Positions 24,300-32,673 of a DNA stretch of 46,405 nucleotides are shown here, piece after piece. Under the pieces are notes generated by a model. That model had not been told where the DNA came from, made no database searches, and worked only from the letters and a program-made list of their open reading frames with translations. Each line of letters starts with the position of its first letter. Within the stretch, counting starts at the first letter, position 1. The stretch is taken from the NCBI GenBank assembly GCA_037443705.1, contig JBBINV010000030.1:1-46405 (forward strand), given 5' to 3'. Both the position numbers and the translations under genes were made by a program. Source of the stretch: 2-02-FULL-66-14 sp037443705 (GTDB lineage Bacteria > Pseudomonadota > Gammaproteobacteria > Burkholderiales > SG8-39).

Positions 24300-24818
24300 A
24301 TGAGACTGGCCCTGGTCGCGGGATTCCTGCTGCTCGTCGCGCTGCTCGCGGTAGGGCTGACGCGCAATCCGCGCGAGGTGCCCTCGCCGCTCGTGGGCAA
24401 GGCTGCGCCCGCGTTCTCGCTTCCGGCCCTTTCGAATCCGGAATCGAAATTTTCGCCTTCGGAGATGCGCGGCAAGGTCTGGCTGCTGAACGTCTGGGCG
24501 TCCTGGTGCGTGTCCTGCCGCGACGAGCACCCGGTGCTGGTCGAGTTTTCGAAGGCGCAGCACGCGCCGCTGGTGGGCCTCAATTACAAGGACCGGCGCG
24601 ACGATGCGCTCCAATGGCTCGCGCGCTTCGGCGATCCGTACGCGCTCTCGGTGGTCGACGCCGACGGCCGCATCGGCATCGACTATGGCGTGTACGGCGT
24701 GCCCGAGACCTACGTCATCGACAAGGCGGGCATCATCCGCTACAAGCAGATCGGGCCGGTGACGCCCGACATCATGGCCGGCAGGATCGTGCCGCTCGTC
24801 AGGGAGCTCCAGAAGTGA
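24300..24818 (+). CDS. ccmG: Thiol:disulfide oxidoreductase CcmG/DsbE
   Basis: A 172-residue membrane-anchored periplasmic thioredoxin. Active site WCVSC (C70, C73) in NVWASWCVSCRDEHP, and GVYGVPETYVID carries the cis-Pro loop. It keeps apocytochrome CXXCH cysteines reduced. It follows ccmF by 3 bp and overlaps ccmH. Confidence 0.95.
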   Translation: MRLALVAGFLLLVALLAVGLTRNPREVPSPLVGKAAPAFSLPALSNPESKFSPSEMRGKVWLLNVWASWCVSCRDEHPVLVEFSKAQHAPLVGLNYKDRRDDALQWLARFGDPYALSVVDADGRIGIDYGVYGVPETYVIDKAGIIRYKQIGPVTPDIMAGRIVPLVRELQK

Positions 24819-25285
24819 CAGGTTACGGCTCGAAGGCGTTCGTCGCCGTTCTTTGCGGAATTCTTTTTCTCGGAACGGCAATGGCGAAGGAAGCGGCGCC
24901 GCTTGCGGCGGACCCGGCCGTCGAACAGCGGCTCGTGGCGCTCGCCGAGGAGCTCCGGTGCCTCGTGTGCCAGAACGAATCGCTCGCGGCTTCGCGCGCC
25001 GACCTCGCGATGGACCTCAAGCGCGAGATCCGCGAGATGATCCGCGCCGGAAAGTCGGACCGCGAGATCCGCGAGTTCCTCGTGGCGCGCTACGGCGACT
25101 TTGTCCTGTACCGGCCGCCGTTCAAGGAATCCACGGTGCTGCTGTGGGCGGGGCCGTTCGTGCTGCTCGTCGCCGCGCTCGCGGGGGTGGCGCTGTTCGT
25201 GCGCCGGCGCCACCGGAGCGCGCGCGAGGCGCTCACCGCCGAGGACGAGGCGCGCGCCGACGCCCTGCTCGGCGGGCCGAAATGA
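24815..25285 (+). CDS. ccmH: Cytochrome c maturation protein CcmH (CcmL type)
   Basis: A 156-residue protein with signal peptide, the LRCLVCQNESLAAS motif (C49, C52), a three-helix periplasmic domain and a C-terminal membrane helix (LLWAGPFVLLVAALAGVALFV). It reduces or presents apocytochrome thiols. Starts with GTG in a GTGA overlap with ccmG. Confidence 0.94.
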   Translation: MTGYGSKAFVAVLCGILFLGTAMAKEAAPLAADPAVEQRLVALAEELRCLVCQNESLAASRADLAMDLKREIREMIRAGKSDREIREFLVARYGDFVLYRPPFKESTVLLWAGPFVLLVAALAGVALFVRRRHRSAREALTAEDEARADALLGGPK

Positions 25286-26472
25286 CGCTCTTCGCGGCGC
25301 TCGCCGCGGCGCTCACCGCGATCACCGTCGCGTTCCTGGTGGTGCCGCTCGCGCGCCGCCGGCGCCGCGGCGCCGCCACGCAGGCCGAGGCGAGCCTGGA
25401 AGTGCTGCGCGAGGACCTCGACGAGCTCGAGCGCGAACGCGCTGCCGGCGCGATCGGCCGCGAAGACTACGAGGCGGCGAAGAAGAGCCTCAAGGTGCGA
25501 ATCCTCGAGGACGCGGCGCCCGAGGCCGCGCCCGCCGACCGGGCGCGGCGCGCGCCCGCGATCGTGCTCGCTGCCGCGCTCCCGCTCGCTGCCGCCGCGC
25601 TCTACGCCTGGCTCGGAAATCCGGCCGCGCTCGACCCGAAACGCGTCGCAGGCGCGCCCGAGCCCGACGCCGCGAGAATCGAGGCGATGGTGGTAAAGCT
25701 CGCACGGCGCCTGCGCGACGGCCCGGACGACCCGGAGGGCTGGACGATGCTCGCGCGCTCCTACCGCGTGCTCGGCCGCCATGCGGAGGCTGCGGCCGCG
25801 TTCGAACGCGCAGAGAAACGCGTCTCCTCCGATCCGCAGCTTCTCACCGACTGGGCGGAGTCGGCGGCGCTCGCCGCCGGGCGGCGCCTGGCCGGAAAGC
25901 CCGAGGAGCTCATCGCGCGCGCGCTCGCGATCGCGCCCGAGCACGCACCCGCGCTCGCGCTCGCAGGCGCGGCCGCGTTCGAGCGCGGGGACTGGAAAGG
26001 CGCGGTCGCCCGCTGGGAGCGCCTCGCGAAGCATTTCGCGCCAGGCTCGGAGGACGCGCAGGCGGTCGCGCAGAGCATCGCGATGGCACGCGAGCGGCTC
26101 GGCGAAAAGCCCGCGGCCGCTGCGGCCACGCCGACCGTTTCCGGCAGGGTCAGCCTCGCCGCGTCGCTTTCCGGCAACGTATCTCCCACCGACACCGTCT
26201 ATGTGTTCGCGCGCGCCGCCTCCGGCCGCGGCGCACCCCTTGCGGTGCTGCGAAAGCACGTCAGGGATCTCCCGGTCGAATTCACGCTCGACGACTCGAT
26301 GGCGATGGCCCCGAACGCGAAGCTTTCGGGCGCCTCGGAAGTGATCGTGGGAGCGCGCGTGTCGCGCTCGGGCAGCGCGACACCGCAGAGCGGGGATCTC
26401 GAAGGCAAGCCGCAGCGCGTCAAGGTCGGCGCCGCCGGCGTCGACCTGGTGATCGACTCCCGGAGACCCTAG
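25282..26472 (+). CDS. ccmI: Apocytochrome chaperone CcmI (CycH)
   Basis: A 396-residue protein: two membrane helices (TAITVAFLVVPLA; AIVLAAALPLAAAALYAW) around a cytoplasmic loop with DLDELERERAAGAIGREDYE, then a periplasmic TPR region (WTMLARSYRVLGRHAEAAAA) and a C-terminal beta domain (VSGRVSLAASL onward). CcmI binds apocytochrome C termini. ATGA overlap with ccmH. Its stop overlaps the convergent regulator gene by 4 bp. Confidence 0.9.
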   Translation: MTLFAALAAALTAITVAFLVVPLARRRRRGAATQAEASLEVLREDLDELERERAAGAIGREDYEAAKKSLKVRILEDAAPEAAPADRARRAPAIVLAAALPLAAAALYAWLGNPAALDPKRVAGAPEPDAARIEAMVVKLARRLRDGPDDPEGWTMLARSYRVLGRHAEAAAAFERAEKRVSSDPQLLTDWAESAALAAGRRLAGKPEELIARALAIAPEHAPALALAGAAAFERGDWKGAVARWERLAKHFAPGSEDAQAVAQSIAMARERLGEKPAAAAATPTVSGRVSLAASLSGNVSPTDTVYVFARAASGRGAPLAVLRKHVRDLPVEFTLDDSMAMAPNAKLSGASEVIVGARVSRSGSATPQSGDLEGKPQRVKVGAAGVDLVIDSRRP

Positions 26473-27197
26473 CCGCCGTCGCCGCGCAGGCGCGCGAGGT
26501 CCAGGATCCGGATGGTGCGGCCGCTCACCTTGATCAGGCCGCCCGCAGCCAGATCGTGCAGGATCCGCGAGAAGTGCTCCGGCGTCATGTTGAGGCGCGA
26601 GGCGATCACGCTCTTGCCCGGCGTGAGATTGACCTCGACCGGTGCGCCGTCCGCGCCCGCGCCGTCGGGCACGTCGCGAAGCAGGTAACCGATCACGCGC
26701 TCGGCGCCCGATCGCAGCGTGTAGGCCTCGACGTCCCGCACCAGGCCGTGGAGCCGCCGCGACAGCCCGGCGAGCATGCGGCGCGCGAAGCCGGGGTCGC
26801 GCCCAAGCTCCTCGATCACCGCGTGCTTGCAGACGTGCAGCAGCATCGTGTCGGCGAGCGCCTGGGCGAACACGATGTAGGGCTTGTCGATGAACATCAG
26901 CGCCTCGCCGAAGCTTTGGCCCGGGCGGATGATTTCCACCACCTTCTCGATCCCCTGCGGCGAGGTGAAGCCGAGCTTCACCTGCCCGTAGACCACGACG
27001 TGAAAGCCGGTGCAGGGATCGCCCGTGCGGCACACCGTCTCGCCCTTCTGCGCGTACACCGGCAGCGTCGCCGCGGCGATGCGGTCGAGCTCGTCCGCGC
27101 TCATCTCGCTGAACAGCGGGACGTTCGCGAGGAACGCCTGGATCCGGATCTGGGGCCTGGACTTGCGCGCAATCGCAGTCGGATCGTGATCAGGCAC
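26469..27197 (-). CDS. dnr: CRP/FNR-family regulator, DNR-like
   Basis: A 242-residue regulator: cyclic-nucleotide-binding-like N domain (to ~125), dimer helix (~130-160) and a HTH. The recognition helix is PEHFSR with E207, S210 and R211, the E-x-x-S-R arrangement that reads TTGAT half-sites. FNR's four-Cys N-terminal cluster motif is absent (only C56, C62 and C123), so it is DNR/NnrR-like, probably sensing NO through heme. It is the last gene of the nirC-F-DL-G-H-J operon, with a GTG start overlapping nirJ by 8 bp, so it likely amplifies its own expression through the box at 31755. Confidence 0.85.
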   Translation of the reverse strand: MPDHDPTAIARKSRPQIRIQAFLANVPLFSEMSADELDRIAAATLPVYAQKGETVCRTGDPCTGFHVVVYGQVKLGFTSPQGIEKVVEIIRPGQSFGEALMFIDKPYIVFAQALADTMLLHVCKHAVIEELGRDPGFARRMLAGLSRRLHGLVRDVEAYTLRSGAERVIGYLLRDVPDGAGADGAPVEVNLTPGKSVIASRLNMTPEHFSRILHDLAAGGLIKVSGRTIRILDLARLRGDGG

Positions 27198-28347
27198 TTG
27201 CCATGGCCTCCTTCGAAATCTCCTCGTCCGTCAGGTAGCAGCCCGGATCCTCGGCCCAGGTGTCGCCCGAGACCTTGCGCGCGCGCACACGCGTGTTGCC
27301 GTTGCAGATCGGCAGGAACGCGCAGCCCGCGCAGCGCCCCGTGACCGGGCGCGGATGGCGCTTGAGCCCCGCGAGCACCGGGTCGCGCGTGTCGCTCCAG
27401 ATCTCGGAGAAGGGTCGCTCGCGCACATTGCCGAGCGTGCAGTCCCACCACATCGTGTCCGGGTGCACGTTGCCGAGGTTGTCGATGTTGGCGACGTTCA
27501 CGCCGGAGGCGTTGCCGCCCCACTGCTCGAGCTTGGCCCGGATATGGCCTTCGCGCTCCGGAAAGCGCCGCCGCACCCAGTGCAGGAGCCATGCGCCATC
27601 GGCGTCGTTGTTGCCGGTGACGATCTCGCGCGCGATGCCCCGGCGCTCGTAGTCCCACGCGCGCTCGAAGAGCCCTTCCATCACGTTGCGCGTGAGCCGG
27701 TGCTGCGCGTCGTGCCTGCGGTTCGTGTTCCCGCGGCCGGCGTAGTTCAGATGGGAGAGATAGAACTTCTCCACGCCCTCTGTTTCGGCCAGATCCATGA
27801 GCGGAAAAAGATCGTTCGCGTTGCCCTGCGTCAGCGTGAAGCGCAAGCCCACCTTCACCCCGCGCTCGCGGCAGCGCCGGATGCCCGCGAGCGAAGCGTC
27901 GAACGCGCCCTGCTTGCGGCGGAACCGGTCGTGCGTCTCGCGAAGCCCGTCGAGGGACACCCCTACGTAATCGAAGCCGGTCGCCGCGATCCGCCCGGCC
28001 ATCGCCGAATCGATCAGCGTCCCGTTGGTGGAGAGCCCGGTGTAGAAGCCCATCGAGACCGCGCGCGCCGCGATCTCGAACAGATCCTGCCTCAGGAGCG
28101 GCTCACCTCCCGAGAGGATCAGCACCGGGACGCCATAACCCTTCAGGTCGTCCATGACACGCCACACTTCCGCCGTGGACAGCTCGCCCGCGAAGTCGAT
28201 GTCGGCGGAGATCGAGTAGCAGTGAAGGCAGGTGAGATTGCAGCGCCGCACCAGATTCCAGATCACCACCGGGCCGCGCGGGGCGGCGCGCGGCCGCACC
28301 GGCGTCGGGTGAGACAGCTCGCGCATGAAATGGGAAACGCGGAACAT
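27190..28347 (-). CDS. nirJ: Heme d1 biosynthesis radical SAM protein NirJ
   Basis: A 385-residue radical SAM enzyme. The SAM cluster is C36-C40-C43 (CNLTCLHC), followed by LILSGGEPLL. The C-terminal auxiliary-cluster region has CAGCAFLPICNGNTR and CYLTDEE. NirJ removes propionate chains from the isobacteriochlorin to give the oxo groups of heme d1. It starts one base after the nirH stop and overlaps dnr. Confidence 0.95.
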   Translation of the reverse strand: MFRVSHFMRELSHPTPVRPRAAPRGPVVIWNLVRRCNLTCLHCYSISADIDFAGELSTAEVWRVMDDLKGYGVPVLILSGGEPLLRQDLFEIAARAVSMGFYTGLSTNGTLIDSAMAGRIAATGFDYVGVSLDGLRETHDRFRRKQGAFDASLAGIRRCRERGVKVGLRFTLTQGNANDLFPLMDLAETEGVEKFYLSHLNYAGRGNTNRRHDAQHRLTRNVMEGLFERAWDYERRGIAREIVTGNNDADGAWLLHWVRRRFPEREGHIRAKLEQWGGNASGVNVANIDNLGNVHPDTMWWDCTLGNVRERPFSEIWSDTRDPVLAGLKRHPRPVTGRCAGCAFLPICNGNTRVRARKVSGDTWAEDPGCYLTDEEISKEAMASA

Positions 28348-28348
28348 G

Positions 28349-28819
28349 TCAGGCGAGCCGCAGCCCCGTCTTCTTCAGGATCCGCCGGCTGTAGAGGACG
28401 TCCCGGCCCCGGCAGGCGCCGCCCAGAAGCTCCCGGATCTTCGCGAGCTTTTCCTCGACTTCGGGGCGGCTGCGGCCGTGGACCATGGCGAAGAGGTTGT
28501 ACGGCCATTCCGGAAGCCGGCGCGGCCGGCGGTAGCAGTGGCTGACGAACGGCAGCGCTCCCACGGCGGGTCCGAGCCGCGCCAGCGCATCGTCGTCGAC
28601 GTCCCAGACCGACATCCCGTTGGCGGTGTAGCCCAGCCGGTAGTGGTTCGGCACCAAGCCTATGCGGCGAATGCGCCCGTCGGCGAGCATGCCGCGAATG
28701 CGTTCCATCACGAGCACCGGGCCCACGCCCAGGGCGCGCGCGACCTCGCGGTAGGGCTCGGGAACGAGCGCGAGTCCGGCCTGCGTAGCGCGCACGATGC
28801 GCTCGTCGAGATCGTTCAC
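28349..28819 (-). CDS. nirH: Siroheme decarboxylase subunit NirH (NirL/H type)
   Basis: A 156-residue AsnC/Lrp-like protein: N-terminal winged helix and the LPEWPYNLFAMVHGRS signature of the L/H type. NirDLGH decarboxylates siroheme to didecarboxysiroheme. It starts with GTG at 28819 in a GTGA overlap with nirG. The H versus L name rests on gene order after a fused nirDL. Confidence 0.87.
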   Translation of the reverse strand: MNDLDERIVRATQAGLALVPEPYREVARALGVGPVLVMERIRGMLADGRIRRIGLVPNHYRLGYTANGMSVWDVDDDALARLGPAVGALPFVSHCYRRPRRLPEWPYNLFAMVHGRSRPEVEEKLAKIRELLGGACRGRDVLYSRRILKKTGLRLA

Positions 28820-29271
28820 GCGGAAAGCCTCAGGTCGATGAAGTATTCCTCGAAGCGCGGCAGCTCGAGTACCGGCAGCCCGGTCTCTTCCTCGATGGCG
28901 CGTATCGTGCCGGCCACCGCCTGCGGCGAGGCCGCCGCGATCACGAACCACATGTTGTAGGCGTGCTCGCGCTCGTAGTTGTGCGCGACTTCCGGGTGCG
29001 CGTTGACAAGCGCCGCGACGCGCTCGAAGTCCCGGCACGGCACGCGCATCGCGCAAAGCGTGAACGCGCCGCCCATCTTCTCGACGTCGTACATCGGCCC
29101 GAAGCGCGTGAGCGTGCCCTCTGCGAGCAGCCGGCCGATGCGGCGGATCAGGGTCGCCTCGTCGGTGCCGAGCTCGCGCGCGGCGCGCGCGAACGGCCGG
29201 TCGCAAACCGGGAAGCCGCCCTGGAGGCGGTTCAGGATTGCGCGATCCAGGTCGTCCCCGCGCTTATCCAT
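28816..29271 (-). CDS. nirG: Siroheme decarboxylase subunit NirG (NirD/G type)
   Basis: A 151-residue AsnC/Lrp-like protein with the D/G-type signature NYEREHAYNMWFVIAA and RFGPMYDVEKMGGAFTLCAM. It is a partner in the siroheme decarboxylase complex. The ATG at 29271 (MDKRGDDLDRAIL) gives the family N terminus. It overlaps nirDL by 8 bp and nirH by 4 bp. Confidence 0.88.
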   Translation of the reverse strand: MDKRGDDLDRAILNRLQGGFPVCDRPFARAARELGTDEATLIRRIGRLLAEGTLTRFGPMYDVEKMGGAFTLCAMRVPCRDFERVAALVNAHPEVAHNYEREHAYNMWFVIAAASPQAVAGTIRAIEEETGLPVLELPRFEEYFIDLRLSA

Positions 29272-30229
29272 GGGCGTAGCGCGCGCCGCGCTGGGTGAAG
29301 CAGTTCGTGCTGAACAGGATCTCGCGCGCTCGTCCTTCGAGGCCGGCGGCGCGCGTCGCCGCATCGATCGCGCGCGCCACCGCGCCGCGCTCGCGGCCGT
29401 GCACCATGCAGAACAGGTTGTACGGCCAATCGGGGAGCTGGCGCGCGCGCCGGTAGCACAGCGTCACCTCGGGAACCGCCGCCAGGCGCCGTCCCGCGGC
29501 GCGCACTTCGCCGTCCGGAACGTCCCACACCGCCATGGCGTTCGCGGCATACCCGAGCGGGCGGTGGCGAACGACGACGCCGAACCGGCGCACCACACTG
29601 CGCTCGATCCATCCGTGAATCGTCCGTCTCACCAGGTCCTCCGCAAGACCGGCCTTCGTTCCCAGGTCGCGATAGGGCTCCGCCGTCAAGGGCAGGCCGT
29701 CCGCGATCACGCCGAGGAGGCGTTTTTCGGCTTCTCCGAGCGCGACGCGCCCGGGCGAGGCCCCGGAGCCGCGCGGCGCGGCGCCGGTTTCGAGATCGAA
29801 ACCGAGATCGATGTGGAACTCCTCCTCGAGCGGCAGGCGCAGCGCGCGCAATCCGGCTCCGGATTCGATGCGGTCGATCGCGGCGGCGACGCGCGCCTCA
29901 TCCGCAGCGGCAACCACGAACCAGAGGTTCCAGCGGTGATCACGCGCGTAGTTGTGGTTAACCTCGGGCTGAGCGCTCACCAGGGCCGCGACCCTCGCGA
30001 GAGCGTCCGCCGGCACCGCGAGCGCCACGAGCGCGCTCGCGCCCACGGTGTTCGGCCTGAACACCGGGCCGATGCGACTGATCCTCCCCTCGGACCGAAG
30101 GGTCCGGAATTTCTCCAGGACTTCTTGGCCGGAAATGCCCAGGCCGGCCGCGATCTCCTCGAAAGGCTTCGGCGCGAGCGGAAACCCCCGCTGGAATTCG
30201 TTCAGAAGGCGGAACGCGATCGGGTCCAT
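29264..30229 (-). CDS. nirDL: Fused siroheme decarboxylase NirDL
   Basis: A 321-residue protein made of two AsnC-like units. Residues ~1-155 are D/G type (NYARDHRWNLWFVVAA), and ~165-321 are L/H type (LPDWPYNLFCMVHGRE). A low-complexity linker (GAAPRGSGASPGR) joins them. Fused NirDL is known in some denitrifiers. It acts with NirG and NirH on siroheme. Its ATG overlaps the nirF stop by one base (TGATG). Confidence 0.92.
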   Translation of the reverse strand: MDPIAFRLLNEFQRGFPLAPKPFEEIAAGLGISGQEVLEKFRTLRSEGRISRIGPVFRPNTVGASALVALAVPADALARVAALVSAQPEVNHNYARDHRWNLWFVVAAADEARVAAAIDRIESGAGLRALRLPLEEEFHIDLGFDLETGAAPRGSGASPGRVALGEAEKRLLGVIADGLPLTAEPYRDLGTKAGLAEDLVRRTIHGWIERSVVRRFGVVVRHRPLGYAANAMAVWDVPDGEVRAAGRRLAAVPEVTLCYRRARQLPDWPYNLFCMVHGRERGAVARAIDAATRAAGLEGRAREILFSTNCFTQRGARYAHG

Positions 30230-31398
30230 CAGAATCCGGTGCGCAGCGCGCGCGAGCTGAGGAAGATCCCCGAGGGCTTGTCGGCGGAAAGGCGGGCGAT
30301 CTCCTCCAGGGTGCGCGTGTCGTAAACCGTGACCCGGTCGTCGTCGCGCGAGGAAATCCAGACCTGCTCGCCGCGCGGCGTGAACTCCAGGTGCAGCACG
30401 GCGCGCCCGGGCGCGAGCGTGCGCTCAACCTTCAGGGTGACGGCGTCGATCACCTGCACCACGTCGTTCTTCGGAAACGCGAAATTCACCCACACGCGCC
30501 GCCCGCCGGGCTCGGCCACGGCGAACACGGGCTGGCCCTGGACCGCGACGCGGCCGGCTTCCTTCCAGTCGAGCGTATCGACAACGAGCACCTCGTTGCG
30601 GCCGATCGCGGGCAGAAACGCGTGACGCCCCGCGACCGCCCAGCCGCGCAGGTGCGGCATCTTGTAGACCGGGAGCGGCGCCTCGCCCCGCCCGTACCCG
30701 GAGAGGATCCGGCGCGCGCCCTGCTCCGGATTCCACAGATCCACGAGCGCAAGACCGTCCTCGCCGTACAGTCCCGCAATGTAATGGCGCCCGTCCGGCG
30801 TCACGAGCGCGTCATAGGGCTGCTTTCCGATGTCGCGCAGCCTCGTCACCCGGGGATTTCGGGGATCGGTCGCGTCCGCGATCCAGATCTCCCCCGCCTC
30901 GAAGAGGCTGTAGACGAAGCGATTTCCGGGAGCATCGGCGATCCCGACCACTTTTGCGCGCTGCCTGCCGTCGCCCCAGTACGATGGAATCTCCGAGAGC
31001 GGCTCGAGCGTGTCCGCGTCGAACAGGCGCACGCCGCCGGGCTCGTAGTTCGCCACCGCGATCACGCGTCCGTCCTGCGAGATCGCGCCGCCGATCGCAT
31101 TACCCGCCTGGATCACGCGCCGCACGATCCGCGCGCCGAGCAGGTCCACTTTCGTGAGGCCGCCGTCGCGCCCGAACACGTAGGCGTAGCGGCCGTCGCG
31201 CGAGTACACGATCGAGGCGTGAGAGAGATCACCCAGGCCGCCGATCCGCGCGAGCGCCGAGCGCCGCGTGGTTTCCACCAGGATCACGCGGCCCGCCGCA
31301 CGTTCCACGACCAGGCCGAGATCCCCCGTTCCGCGCATTTCCGGCACCGGAGCGCAACCCGAAACCAGGGCGAGGAACAGCACCGCACTAACGCGCAT
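30229..31398 (-). CDS. nirF: Heme d1 biosynthesis propeller protein NirF
   Basis: A 389-residue eight-bladed propeller homologous to the d1 domain of NirS and NirN but without heme c. A lipobox-like LALVSGC (C15) suggests a periplasmic lipoprotein, as reported for NirF in some species. NirF is needed for a late step of heme d1 formation and interacts with NirN. It overlaps nirC by 11 bp. Confidence 0.93.
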   Translation of the reverse strand: MRVSAVLFLALVSGCAPVPEMRGTGDLGLVVERAAGRVILVETTRRSALARIGGLGDLSHASIVYSRDGRYAYVFGRDGGLTKVDLLGARIVRRVIQAGNAIGGAISQDGRVIAVANYEPGGVRLFDADTLEPLSEIPSYWGDGRQRAKVVGIADAPGNRFVYSLFEAGEIWIADATDPRNPRVTRLRDIGKQPYDALVTPDGRHYIAGLYGEDGLALVDLWNPEQGARRILSGYGRGEAPLPVYKMPHLRGWAVAGRHAFLPAIGRNEVLVVDTLDWKEAGRVAVQGQPVFAVAEPGGRRVWVNFAFPKNDVVQVIDAVTLKVERTLAPGRAVLHLEFTPRGEQVWISSRDDDRVTVYDTRTLEEIARLSADKPSGIFLSSRALRTGF

Positions 31399-31720
31399 CC
31401 GGAAGCCCCTTTCTGAGCGTCTCCACGATCCAGCGCGCCTCCTCCTCGGTGAAGAAGGGACTCCAGGGCGGCATCGGGGTACCGGGCCGGCCGTGCAGGA
31501 TCACCTGGCGCATCTGCTCGGGATCCATCGCGGAGGCCGCGCCCGGATCGAGCGCCGGACCCAGTCCCCCCTTCAGGGTGAGCCCGTGGCACGACCCGCA
31601 GTCCTGCCGCAGCAGGTGCACCAGCTCGGCTCGGCGCGGCGCGGGCGGCTCTGCGGGGGGCGCCGCGAGCGCGCCCGGCGCGCTCATTGCGAGGACCGCC
31701 CATGGGACATACCTCTTCAT
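31388..31720 (-). CDS. nirC: Small periplasmic cytochrome c NirC
   Basis: A 110-residue monoheme cytochrome: signal peptide, heme site C41-C44-H45 (CGSCH) and a GTPMPPWSPFF Met-ligand segment. NirC serves as an electron acceptor or donor in heme d1 maturation. The ATG at 31720 opens the signal peptide and is exactly 41.5 bp from the box centre. No ribosome site is visible. First gene of nirCF-DL-GHJ-dnr. Confidence 0.88.
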   Translation of the reverse strand: MKRYVPWAVLAMSAPGALAAPPAEPPAPRRAELVHLLRQDCGSCHGLTLKGGLGPALDPGAASAMDPEQMRQVILHGRPGTPMPPWSPFFTEEEARWIVETLRKGLPDAR

Positions 31721-31754
31721 GGCGATAGGTTGCCCGCGACCGGCCCCCCGACAC

Positions 31755-31768
31755 TTAATCCAGATCAA
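31755..31768. promoter_or_regulatory. FNR/DNR box centred between nirC and cobA/nirE
   Basis: TTAAT-CCAG-ATCAA, one mismatch. Centre 31761.5 is exactly 41.5 bp from the nirC ATG (31720) and from the cobA GTG (31803). Confidence 0.72.
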
Positions 31769-31802
31769 ACCTGATTTGCCTGTCCTCCGTAAGGTTTCTG
31801 TT

Positions 31803-32612
31803 GTGAAAGCCGTTTTCCAGAAGCCCCTGCCGCCGGGGACGGTCTACCTCGTCGGCGGCGGGCCCGGGAACCCGGAGCTGCTCACGGTGCGTGCGCTGCG
31901 CGTGCTGCAGAACGCGGACGTGCTGCTGTACGACGCGCTGGTGTCGGAGGCGATCGTGAAGCTCGCGCGCCGCGAGGCCGAGCGCATCTACGTCGGCAAG
32001 GAAGCCGACAACCATGCGCTCGACCAGGGAGCGATCAACGCGCTGCTGGTCCGGTTCGCGAGAAAGGGCAAGCGCGTGGTGCGCCTGAAGGGCGGCGACC
32101 CGTTCATCTTCGGGCGCGGCGGCGAGGAGATCGAGACCCTCGCCGCGCACGGCGTTCCCTTCGAGGTGGTCCCCGGCGTCACCGCCGCGGCCGGCGCCGC
32201 CGCCTACGCGGGGATCCCGCTCACCCACCGCGACTACGCGCACTCGTGCGTGTTCGTCACCGGGCACCTGAAGGAAGGCGAGCCCGAGCTCGACTGGGAG
32301 GCCCTCGCAACGCCCCGTCAGACGCTCGTGATCTACATGGGCGTCAAGGGCCTGCCGCTCATCTGCGAGCGGCTCGTCGCGCACGGCCTGCCGCGCGACA
32401 TGCCCGCGGCGGCGGTGCAGCGCGCGACGCTCGCCGCGCAGCGCGTTCTGACCGGAACGCTCGCGACGCTTCCCGGGATCGCCGCGCGCGAAAAGCTCGA
32501 GCCCCCTGCCCTAGTGATCGTGGGCGAGGTCGTGCGCCTGCGCGACAAGCTCGCCTGGTTCTCGCCCGGGGCGATCGAACAGGAAATCGAAAAACACGAA
32601 ACTGCCGGGTAG
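31803..32612 (+). CDS. cobA: Uroporphyrinogen-III C-methyltransferase (CobA/NirE)
   Basis: A 269-residue SAM-dependent methyltransferase making precorrin-2, the entry to siroheme and heme d1. Motifs: VYLVGGGPGNPELLTVRAL near the N terminus, DALVSEAI, VRLKGGDPFIFGRGGEE and PGVTAAAGAAAYAGIPLTHR. Its position opposite the nir biosynthesis operon and behind the same box argues for a NirE role. The GTG at 31803 is the only reasonable start; TAAGG at 31790 could be a weak ribosome site. No CysG-like fusion is present. Confidence 0.92.
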   Translation: MKAVFQKPLPPGTVYLVGGGPGNPELLTVRALRVLQNADVLLYDALVSEAIVKLARREAERIYVGKEADNHALDQGAINALLVRFARKGKRVVRLKGGDPFIFGRGGEEIETLAAHGVPFEVVPGVTAAAGAAAYAGIPLTHRDYAHSCVFVTGHLKEGEPELDWEALATPRQTLVIYMGVKGLPLICERLVAHGLPRDMPAAAVQRATLAAQRVLTGTLATLPGIAAREKLEPPALVIVGEVVRLRDKLAWFSPGAIEQEIEKHETAG

Positions 32613-32622
32613 CGCGGTTCCG

Positions 32623-32646
32623 TCGTCCCCGCGGAAGCGGGGACCC
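32623..32646. repeat. REP-like palindromic repeat, copy 1
   Basis: Perfect 8-bp stem GTCCCCGC/GCGGGGAC around GGAA, flanked by TC and CC. It matches the copy at 45519-45542 in inverse orientation at 22 of 24 bases. There is no T run, so it is unlikely to be a terminator. Confidence 0.7.
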
Positions 32647-32673
32647 AGCCTTACCCGATCTTCGAGCTCGGAA

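Noticed and set aside
31721..31768. Longer NirC starting within the box (MIWIKC...)
   Set aside because: It would read through the operator, and the signal peptide begins at the ATG at 31720.
32625..32644. Hairpin after cobA as a terminator
   Set aside because: Strong stem but no T tract, and a near copy exists at 45519, so a REP-like repeat is the better call.
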